Below, piece after piece: positions 55,491 through 64,000 of a stretch of 64,000 bases of DNA; positions within the stretch are counted from its first letter, which is position 1, and the number at the start of each line of letters is the position of its first letter. The notes beneath the pieces are model-generated. The model was not told where the DNA came from, made no database searches, and was given only the letters and a program-made list of their open reading frames with translations. The stretch lies in assembly GCF_023278565.1 (NCBI RefSeq), contig NC_064679.1, positions 3,286,001 through 3,350,000 of the forward strand. The letters run 5' to 3'. The position numbers and the translations under genes were made by a program. This DNA comes from Colletotrichum lupini. Taxonomy: Eukaryota; Ascomycota; Sordariomycetes; Glomerellales; Glomerellaceae.

Positions 55491-57416
55491 ATGGCGACTC
55501 TAGCAGATGAGCTGCTGAACGATTTCGAGGACTCTGGCTCGGAAGCAGAGGAGACTCAGCAAGACAATGATCCCCTAGGACTTGATCATGCGCCCGAGGC
55601 GAGCGGTCGCAAAGCATCGGGCAGCATGGATCTGGACGATGACCAGAGCGAACCTGAGGATCAAGATGAAGAAATGGGTGGGACACCCAAGGGTGCTGTT
55701 GATCCTGTCGAAGATGCAGAGGATACAAAGGCAAAGGTCGAGAAGATGCAGCTGGGTGGCGTCAACGATGTTCGCAGTGTCGCCAGTCTCATGTCAAGTT
55801 TGGAGCCAGTACTAGAGGTAAGTGACGCACCCGAAAGCACCACTAGCTTGATGGAAGCCGTGTTTACATCGTCTCTTGGGAGAACTAGCCCTAACATCGT
55901 CACTCGAACGCTACAGAAAATCGCACACTACCAGTCGCAACCGACCCCCACAGAACTGCTAGGCAACATCGAAGACCATCCCGAATACCACCTCCTGACA
56001 CAATCGAACAGTCTGTCGACTCTCATAGACAGCGAGATCGTCTTGGTACACAAGTATATCAGGGACCACTACTCAATACGATTCCCAGAACTGGAGACGC
56101 TCATCACCAACCCACTGGAGTATGCGAAGGTCGTCGCGATCTTGGGCAATGGACCGCTTGATTCGGAGAATATCAAGAAGCTTCAGCACTCAACGGAAAA
56201 TGTCCTTCAAGCTTCCCTGAAGTCCGTTCTTGACGGCCCATCCCTCATGATCGTAACAGTGGAGGCTACGACAACGAAGGGCGGAGACATGTCGCAAGAA
56301 GAACTGGAACGCGTATACAGAGCCTGTGAAATGGTCATTTCCCTCGACAAGGCGAAGAAGACCCTAACGGGCTATGTCCAGTCGCGCATGAATCTGTTCG
56401 CGCCGAATTTGACTGCTATGATCGGTTCTCTGACGGCTGCTCAACTGTTGAACGCCGCTGGTGGACTTACTGGTCTGTCGAAGACGCCAGCGTGCAACAT
56501 TGCAGCGTGGGGTTCAAAGAAAGGTGCTGGTGCCGCGGGCTTGGCTACGAATATTGGCGTCAGACAGCAGGGTTTCCTCTACCATTCACCCATCATTCAA
56601 GGCATTCCCAACGATCTCAAGAGACAGGCCATGCGCATCGTATCAGCGAAGCTGCTACTCGCTGCCCGCGTCGACAGAATTCACTCCAGCGCCGATGGCT
56701 CGACGGGCGAGGATCTGAAAGAGCAGTGCCTCACAAGACTCGAGAAGCTCACGGAACCGCCTCCAAACAAGGGCCCCAGAGCTTTGCCGGTACCAGATGA
56801 CAAGCCTTCCCGCAAGCGTGGTGGTAGAAGGGCAAGGAAGGCTAAGGAGGCTACGGCCATGACGGAATTGCGCAAAGCCCAGAATAGAATGGCCTTTGGC
56901 AAGGAGGAGCGTGAGGTCGGCTACGGCACAGGGGAGACCACGGTCGGCATGGGTATGATCGGACAGGGTAACGACGGCAGAATTCGCAACCTCCAAGTCG
57001 ATCAACGCACGAGGGCCAAGCTCGGCCAGAAGAACAAGGGCTGGGGCGGCGCAACGCCCATGGGAGGAGCGGCATCCTCGCTCAGGGGTTTTGGACAATC
57101 AGCAAACTCCAACATTGACCTACGCGGCAAGGGCCTGAGGACGTCAGGTGTTGGCACATCGCTGGGCGCGGGAGCGGGCACGGCATCCTCGCTGGCCTTC
57201 ACGCCTGTACAGGGTCTGGAGCTCGTCGACCCCAAGGTCCAGGCTGAACTCAGTCGCAAGCGAAAGGCGGAGGAGGACCGGTGGTTCAAGGGTGGCACTT
57301 TCACCCAGGTTGCGGGCTCGTCCAATGATGGCTTCAAAAAGCCAGACTTGCCTCCCAGTAAGAGGGTTGATACCGGCGCCGGCAAGATGGGACCTCCACC
57401 TCCGAGGAGCGGCTGA
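55491..57416 (+). CDS. PRP31: Pre-mRNA-processing factor PRP31 (U4/U6 snRNP), probably two exons
   Basis: The uninterrupted frame would give 641 aa, but positions 55818-55916 look like a 99-nt phase-0 intron: donor GTAAGT, branch-like CCCTAAC, acceptor CTACAG. Removing it joins LMSSLEPVLE to KIAHYQSQPT, as I expect for the family, and gives 608 aa. PRP31 binds the 15.5K protein-U4 5' stem-loop and links U4/U6 to U5 in the tri-snRNP. NOSIC-type segment: VHKYIRDHYSIRFPELETLI (about residues 152-172 after splicing). Nop domain: ACEMVISLDKAKKTLTGYVQ, FAPNLTAMIG, then GGLTGLSKTPACNIAAWGS, with GFLYHSPIIQGIP and the basic RKRGGRRARKAKE used for RNA/nuclear contacts. The tail is Gly-rich. The start ATG has A at -3. 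Confidence 0.94.
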   Translation: MATLADELLNDFEDSGSEAEETQQDNDPLGLDHAPEASGRKASGSMDLDDDQSEPEDQDEEMGGTPKGAVDPVEDAEDTKAKVEKMQLGGVNDVRSVASLMSSLEPVLEVSDAPESTTSLMEAVFTSSLGRTSPNIVTRTLQKIAHYQSQPTPTELLGNIEDHPEYHLLTQSNSLSTLIDSEIVLVHKYIRDHYSIRFPELETLITNPLEYAKVVAILGNGPLDSENIKKLQHSTENVLQASLKSVLDGPSLMIVTVEATTTKGGDMSQEELERVYRACEMVISLDKAKKTLTGYVQSRMNLFAPNLTAMIGSLTAAQLLNAAGGLTGLSKTPACNIAAWGSKKGAGAAGLATNIGVRQQGFLYHSPIIQGIPNDLKRQAMRIVSAKLLLAARVDRIHSSADGSTGEDLKEQCLTRLEKLTEPPPNKGPRALPVPDDKPSRKRGGRRARKAKEATAMTELRKAQNRMAFGKEEREVGYGTGETTVGMGMIGQGNDGRIRNLQVDQRTRAKLGQKNKGWGGATPMGGAASSLRGFGQSANSNIDLRGKGLRTSGVGTSLGAGAGTASSLAFTPVQGLELVDPKVQAELSRKRKAEEDRWFKGGTFTQVAGSSNDGFKKPDLPPSKRVDTGAGKMGPPPPRSG

Positions 57417-59106
57417 GTGAGCCCGCCTAATCTAGCCGATATGATTGTGGCAAGAGAGGAGGATGTTAATGGACTAAGCAAGGATTCAAGAGTTTGGGAG
57501 AAGAAAGTCTACAAAGCATATCTCTTACCCGAAAAGCTAGCCCCGGCAGACGAAAGGGAAAATGAGGGGGGAGGGTTGGTTGTTTCCAGATTGTCAAACG
57601 GGTTCCGCGGCTGAGCAAAGACGAAGCGAGTGATCACTCGGCCGGCGGGAAACGGCGTGCGGCGTTTTGGGGATGGTTTTTCCATCATTCGAGTCATCGA
57701 ATCAGTATCAGTATCAGTAGCAGCATACCATTTAGGCATTCTAGGGCGGGAAATGGAAATCAGACGAATTCTTTTTTTTCCCATTGCTCAACTCTGGGAT
57801 CCCGTTCTTCTGTCCATGTCCGAGGGGGGAAGGAGGGGCCAAAGACGTACCAGGTGTATGTTTGTCCGTTTCCTCACTACAAAGCAAAGCCCACGATTGC
57901 CGGCGCATTGCCGTTTCTACGTCTTGTCGGCAGTTCTTCATCTCGGCTCCTCCATGTGTGCTTGTGCGCTCGCGTGTGTTGTGTGAAGAAGAAAACTTTG
58001 AGACGATTGGAACAAGATGTAGATTGGAAATCGCATGTCATGTGTGTAATAGCCCAACGGCCATGTCGATCAAACGTCTGTTTTTGGTCCCAATTCTTCT
58101 CTCTCTCTCCAGGTGTTCGTAAACTTCCCGTCGTCTCCCCGTGTGCTATATCCCCTTTACCAAAACGCCAACGTTTTGTTCCTTTTTTCGTGGTAGTAGC
58201 TCTTCTCCATCTTTACCTTCCCGTCGCAAAAAAAAGCATGGTTTCGTAGAAACGTCTTTGCGGTTCATGCCAAAAGAAATCTGAAAAATTCTGTTTCTTG
58301 GCTCCTTTGAAACAACGTTTACTTTGGGGGCCTCACCATCCGCCCAATCTTCACGACCCTTTGGTTCGAGGGTGAACGAACGGTCGATCGTCATCCGTGC
58401 CTTGAAAAGTTGAAAGGTAACAAGCGTGCTTGGGCAGCGTGGAGGCGTGGCAGCGTTTGTTGGGCGAGCAACGCATCGCAACGCATCGCAACGCAAAGAC
58501 TTTGGGTACTTAAAAAAAAAAAAACGCTCGTCCCTTTCTTCGAGAACCACGCAGAAGTACAGATATTGGAGCGGATGGAAACAGTTAGGTACGAAAAATG
58601 GAGAAATAATGAGAAAAAGAACACGAGGGGGAAAACCGTCGGCAGGTCGAGAGTCTAATTAGACAAGAGGAGGGCCGTGATGGCCTTCTTTTGCCCTTTT
58701 GGCCATGCCTGATGGGGTCTGGGCTCACCCAAGGGAAGAACGTTTCCTCTGTGCACACACACATTGTCGTCTTTCCACACGTCTTGATGTTGGGCTCATC
58801 CTCGTCACCCACCTATCAAGAACACGCCGCCTTCCGCCGCGCGAGATCTCTGAGAAACTAGACTTTTCTCCCAAGGTTCAGCCATTGTTCGGTAGGTTCT
58901 GCATTGAAGAGCTCGCTTACCCTCTTTCTTTATCTCGAAGCTCCCCGACTGTACCCCCCCACCGTTTGCGCGAAAGCTCTAATTTGGAGTAGGGCCGCGA
59001 CAGGCTCGAACGGGGCCACGAGGCGACGATGCCCATAAGATTGAGAACAGACGGGATGCATCCTTAAGGGAACAAGGAAAGTTCTTTAGGGACTATCATA
59101 CACAGG
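57417..59106. other. Region downstream of PRP31
   Basis: PRP31 3' UTR and then about 1.5 kb without a supported gene. Contains ATCAGT/TATCAG repeats near 57700-57720 and a 10-bp tandem repeat at 58471-58497. Confidence 0.5.
58471..58497. repeat. 10-bp tandem repeat ACGCATCGCA
   Basis: Two perfect copies and a partial third, read directly. Intergenic, no evident function. Confidence 0.85.
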
Positions 59107-59633
59107 ATGAAGCCCGCCCAGCATCTGTGCCCATACCTACCTACACTGTCGAGAGGTAGGGCCACCAGCTCACGCGACCACGCCGCGCAAATATTGAACG
59201 CCCGAACCTGTCGCCGTTGCGAGGCTTTCCAGACTTCGACTGGACCAGGATTTTCCGGGGTATCCCGCTATGAAACGCTGGGGATGGAACCTCGAGCCTA
59301 TGCTTTTCTCTGCCCTCACGTCCCCCAACTATGGCGTGAGTTTGTTGTATGTGTATAGTTTTTTCTGTGTCTCTTTGGCTTTCTCTTGTTCAAGGTTCTA
59401 TACTGGACCCCGAGGATCTCGGAGTCGATTCCGACGGGCGAACAGTGATCACGCCAGGCACAGATCGACAGTTGACGATAGAGTTCGAAGCAACGTTGAC
59501 ACGAGCATTGCTTGACAAAAGCTCTGTGGGTTTGTACTCGTACGTTCCCGAAAATTACGCATTCTTTCGGCATGCCAATTATTGTCCTCTTCTCGGGAAG
59601 TCGACCATATTCTTCTACCAAGCCCGTAGGTAG
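59107..59633 (+). CDS. Weak candidate: small hypothetical protein, two exons
   Basis: Exon 59107-59335 and exon 59395-59633 join through a 59-nt GTGAGT..CAAG intron in phase 1, giving 155 aa without homology that I recognise. Exon 2 reads smoothly (SILDPEDLGVDSDGRTVI, QLTIEFEATLTRALLDK). Against it: no clear CTRAC branch site, no domain, and many chance frames nearby. Kept only as a hypothesis. Confidence 0.18.
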
Positions 59634-62600
59634 TTGTCATTGTTCTGAGCTCATTGGCGCAATGGGTGCAGATCTCAATTGGGGGGGGGGGGTTGCAAAC
59701 TTGCGCTGGGCTTACCTAGCAATGCGCCATTCGTGCCTGGAATAATGGGCACATGTTTCGGTCTGCAGTGGCCCCCGTTGGCCCAGCAAAAGTAACAAAA
59801 GTACGGAAAGCACCTTACTGTATCCGTACGGAGTACACCATAGGGCCCGTCGGGAATATCGTCCGCGGCCGAAAGACAAGCGGGGCCGGTAACGCATGCC
59901 CTCGGCCACAATGACGTACCGCTTACCATGACACGAGGGTTGCCAAAGCCGGAGTTAGGTCCCTTGAAAATCTATAGGTTATTACCCTTAGTATGAGTGG
60001 GGAGTCAGAATGCAAGCTGCAGCCTGCACTCCGTAGTCCGCACCGTAAACCATGATCGATAGAGGTCCAGAGGGAGGGGGCGCTGCCTCACATGGACAGA
60101 GTCCCCGCCCCGGTGAGCTTTGCGAGGTCCCTGGAGTTTTTCTGTATCTGTCTCCGTACCCGCATCGTTCGCAAGGGTCTGAGGGAAGGGGAGGGGTTAG
60201 AGCGGACAAGAGAGCAGAAGAGGGGGAAAAGGGACCAAAGCCCTTCACCCTCGTATGTTTGGAAGCACCCATCAGAAAAAAAGTAGACAGGCATCCTGTT
60301 GGTAATCTCTTGCCGACTGTGGCTTGTCTCATCACCTTCTCTGGCAACATGGACGTCTTCTCTTGCATCAACACATCAGCATGGACCCGAAATCCCATGG
60401 TCTGGCAGTTCGCTTTGATGGCACCTCCGAAATTTGACTTTGTGGCTGCAGCTGGACCCCATGTTAAGAGGACGGTCCAGAACTTCAGGGACCAGAGGAT
60501 CGTCTTGATAAACGCAGGGAAACCCCCAGTAGCAGACGACTTGTTCCCCAGAAGACCTCAGGCAACAAGGGACTAAGTGCACGAAGAAACAGGCCTGGCA
60601 GTACGTACCGAAGATACATAACCTTACGCGGTGCGGATAAGTACCTACCTTAGGTCGTGACCTATCAGGGTTAGCAATTTCATTCCCCCGATAAAAGAAA
60701 GGAAAAATTGCCAGACAGCATTCCGTTGGTTGACAGTCCGAGGGTCCGTGATCGTTGATCTCGTGTCTTTCCAACCGCTCGGAGGCTTCTCTGTGTGAAA
60801 CCAGGACCCAGGAGCACTCCGTCTTTGCTTGACAGCTTGGCGGGCCAATATTCCGAGTTCAGAAAATTTGTCGTTCAAGCTGACGCCAGTTGAATTTGAA
60901 TTGAGCCTCGAGGGGAAAAGGACGATTAAAGAAAGAAACCGAAAGACAGGCCACTCGCAAGTGCCCACCTGCCAATGCCCCGTCTTCGGGGAAGACGTAG
61001 GGATGAAAACCCAATGACGTGAGGGTGATGTTGGATTATATTGGTCCCCAGCCGGACTGCGGGGAGGCACCCTTCTTCCCCGACCAACTGGACCCGGCTG
61101 CAGCTTTCAAGGACGGCGCTACAACGCCAGCTGGTTGGATGGGTGCAAGACAAGGTGGAGAAACAAGTACACTCGAAACGCAGGCAGAAAACGGAGAGAT
61201 ACGTGCATTTACTGAATTGAAGCCGGCCCGGAGACTGAGAGCACGCTTTGTTGGAGGTCCCTAAAAAGAACAGCGTTTTCAGGATAAGTCGAAACAGGAC
61301 GCTGAATCGTGGACCGCGATCTTGTTGGAGGAAGAGAAGGATGAGGCATACTCGACCACTGAAGCGGCAACGAAGGCGAAGAGACGAGCAGACAATCATT
61401 GTGTACAACGTGTCAGCCAGCACCTGCATTCAGTCAATACTCAATGCGAGTTACACCGGGACACCGCGCACCCGTGATCGTAGGGGTTGCGCGTAAGGAG
61501 GCAAAGAACCTGTTTCTTTCTGCGCCCATGCTATGAGTTGGAATTCGGACATCTGTCTGTATATGCTTAACCCAAATGAAAGTTAACTGTCAGGGTGCAG
61601 GCATAAGCGCGCAGGGCAAGCCTGATACGGTTCTTCTGTCACTCTCTGTCAGTCTGCTTGGTCTGTCAGCAAGGCACACAGCAAGGTCCGGATAGCTGTC
61701 TAGATGCATAAAATACATGGAGCTACCTTACCTTAGGTAATGAAGCTCCATCCCGCGGTGGGGAGAGGTGTCTCTTTCACAGTTTGCCGGTGGAGTGGAA
61801 TAGGATTGTGGACTCGTCTAGGCCTTGCCAAGGGGCACCCGATGTATCCGCCCGGCACCACGGCGTGGTTGAAACCAGGATAGGGTAGCTGCGCCAGGTG
61901 CGTTGGAAGGCTACAATCTGCCATGTCCCTGTGGTATTTCTGGCACGAGTGGAGCTGTCGCGACTGCGCGAAAGAGAGATGGCGAGGGGCGGCAAGAGAG
62001 TTTTCGTCTTCGGGGATCAGATGTCTTGCGAGAGACCTGTGTATCCGTACCTACGTCACTCTGGCGGTTGAAGGACGACAAAACACCCGCCGAGAGTGAT
62101 GGGTATGGAGTAGGTATGGAGCACGGAGTCGTGGGAGTATGGACCTGAGAGCTGCTCAGTAACCATATTTTGATCTTCAGCAATGGGCGTTGATGTCGGC
62201 GACCGTGCTGGGTCGAGAAATGAATGAACCAATACAGCGAGGTAAAACATATCAGCCGTCATTTCTTCGCGCCTCATATTCAATTGGTGCCGAAGGAAGC
62301 GTTGCCCTGTGTACGCCTCAATACTCCAGCTCTCGAGATGATTGTCTGCAGCAAATATGCGCATATTCATGTCTTGTCGTCGCAGAGTGACCGGCCTGAG
62401 AGTGCGTGCTGTGTATTGTATTCGCATGCATTAAATGGTGCAAAAGCAGAGGCACACCGTACCGGAGCAGGCACTCCGGAACGTGTGTGCCTGTCCATCG
62501 GGATCGGTGATCGGTGATCAGTTGTGATCAGGCGGAATATTCTGCGGCTGGTGCGACGTTATCTTCAGGGTCTGAATGGTGCATTAGTTGGGTTGGGCTC

Positions 62601-64000
62601 CGTCAAGAGTAAGACTACTCGGTAACAGCGAGGGACCTTGGTTCGGTACCCTAGGGGTCGTGATCGTCGATCTAGTGTGTATACATAGAGCTGAGGATGG
62701 AGGTGGGGATAAGAGGGGAGACTCGAGAGTCAAGAGTGCGCGCGCGCGCACACCGCACACCGCACGTCGCACGCCTAGCGTCCACAGACGTTCTCCAAGG
62801 AATTGGACGGGAAAGTAAAACGGGGCGCAGGTTTGCGGGGCTGTCGGGCTGGACTTGCACCCTTAAAAATGCAATGTGCGAACTGCGCGAAGTAACCGTT
62901 CACGTAGAAATAGTAACCGTTCACGTAGAAATAGTCGCAGTCTCCGTATCCGTACTGGCCAAGGAGGTACCTCATGATTTTACTTACATGACATACCAAA
63001 GGTACCTGATGGGCTTATCTGGGTGCGCAGTACCTTAGGAACGACCTCGAAGGACGCGACGGAATCCAGTCCGAACGGTACCTTGTTTGGATCACCGTCG
63101 GATTTCATCCGTACCTGGTCCAATTGCAAGACAGAGCAATGATTCCCGACGGGGTAAGAGACTTGGAATAAAGACTGGAATTGTAATAGACTGGCAGAAG
63201 CGCACAAAGGAACGGGAACGAAACCTTCTTCAACTCCAACAAGACCAGTCATAGCATTCGCAAGAGACTGAGGCAATAGAGGTGAGGAATAGAGGGGATG
63301 TCCACGCCAGTGGGTAAATAAGCAGGGCGGCGGCGGCGCATCGCATGATTGACGGCAAACGGACTGGTGTGGGTTCCGTGTCTGGACTGGTTGAACGGCG
63401 CTGTCCGACGGAGCAGCTAAGACCCTGGAGATCGGAAAATACATACCAAATGATGCACCATGCCTACCTCAGCCATCGTCGATGAGGGACAAGTCACCAC
63501 CACATGGGATTGTACGTACATGTGTGGCACCCTTGTTCGCTCTCCGGTGATTGCGCCACAGGGACGTGGAGCGTTGGAGAAGTGACGGGACGGGGGAAGT
63601 GAGGCAGACGAAGAAGGATGTGAGGAGAAGAGGAGCAGAATTGACTGGATAGTTGCATGTCCGGACTTACAAGAGGCTACCGTAGATAATTTAAAGGGGC
63701 ACTTGACGAGGAGGACGGATACATGATAAGGTACGGAGCACCTCGCAAGCGGATATTAGGATCAGAGCCAAAATGGGGTAAGGAACCTCAAGGGCAGGAA
63801 CTCTGGGGCACCATTCCGGATGTCGCAAAGCAGGGAAGAGGGGGACGCAGGACTATGTCTACAGCCACCCCCTTCTCACCCCAGCTGGGTACTTCCTGAT
63901 CAACCTATCTTACTACGATCCTCAAGTATCTACTCAAAGGGCCCGAAGACGGGCGGTTGGGAGCAGGGGTTATCTAACAATGGCAGTTCGTCGAGGGGTC
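59634..64000. other. 4.4-kb region without supported genes
   Basis: Open frames up to about 174 codons (60052-60576) have no motif and overlap equally long frames on the other strand. Notable contents: a 12-G run at 59679-59690, GTACGGAGTAC at 59826-59836, TACCTTAGG words near 60645 and 61726, a purine/pyrimidine CG-rich stretch 62738-62775, a 21-bp tandem repeat at 62891-62932 and TATCCGTAC at 59821, 62042 and 62947. Confidence 0.5.
62891..62932. repeat. 21-bp tandem duplication
   Basis: Two perfect 21-bp copies beginning AGTAACCGTTCACGTAGAAA. Each copy contains CACGT. Intergenic. Confidence 0.9.

Noticed and set aside
59650..59710. Box A-like TGGCGCAATGGG
   Set aside because: No box B follows; a G-run lies where the anticodon and variable region should be.
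60052..60576. 174-codon open frame
   Set aside because: No recognisable domain and overlapping antisense frames of similar length; could not support it as a gene.
1..64000. Transposons, RIP-damaged repeats, secondary-metabolite or defence gene clusters
   Set aside because: No transposase, reverse transcriptase, polyketide synthase, peptide synthetase or NLR-type motif seen in any frame read.

Overview
The window looks like nuclear DNA of a filamentous ascomycete, most likely a Sordariomycete; I cannot name the genus. Reasons: short introns (52-99 nt, apart from two longer ones in the SFT2-like gene) with GTRAGT-type donors; protein families typical of Pezizomycotina (a five-exon cysteine-cluster/C2H2 factor, a bHLH factor with a long loop, a DUF3824-like protein); a solitary dispersed 5S rRNA gene of the Neurospora kind; and long intergenic stretches full of GGTAAGG/CCTTACC and TATCCGTAC words. 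Coding density is low: about a dozen genes in 64 kb. I see no transposon open reading frame, secondary-metabolite cluster, prophage-like element or CRISPR.

Layout. 1-2467 (+): 3' part of a SAM-dependent methyltransferase cut by the window edge. 3112-6788 (-): five-exon zinc-finger regulator of 1146 aa. 6.8-15.1 kb: 8.4 kb gene-poor stretch. 15157-16468 (-): ethanolamine/choline kinase, first step of the CDP-ethanolamine (Kennedy) branch. 19309-21603 (+): Npr3-like GATOR1/SEACIT subunit (amino-acid signalling to TORC1). 22519-24129 (-): bHLH transcription factor. 24.1-30.6 kb: 6.5 kb intergenic. 30648-31939 (+): SFT2-like Golgi membrane protein in four exons. 31.9-37.7 kb: intergenic, ending in a pyrimidine-rich probable leader. 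37712-40157 (+): La-motif RNA-binding protein, followed without a gap and in the same frame by a 157-codon open extension behind a TAG. 41856-41974 (+): 5S rRNA gene. 43579-44499 (-): secreted GPI-anchored Ser/Thr-rich protein in three exons. 47.8-48.1 kb: extreme C-rich tract upstream of 48339-50456 (+), a DUF3824-like Arg/Tyr-rich protein. 53005-55079 (-) and 55491-57416 (+): CLF1 and PRP31, two spliceosomal proteins sharing a 411-bp divergent promoter. 57.4-64 kb: essentially gene-free, with one weak two-exon candidate at 59.1-59.6 kb.

Most genes are housekeeping (splicing, translation/RNA binding, Golgi traffic, nutrient signalling, phospholipid synthesis) and do not form one pathway; the only clear functional pair is CLF1/PRP31. 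The points most worth follow-up are the in-frame extension behind the La-protein stop codon, a 99-nt intron in PRP31 that is readable in frame, a Cys6 motif in the zinc-finger gene that is assembled only by splicing, and a 9-mer (TATCCGTAC) present ten times, always between genes. All exon models were built by eye from splice signals and frame; none is backed by transcript data.
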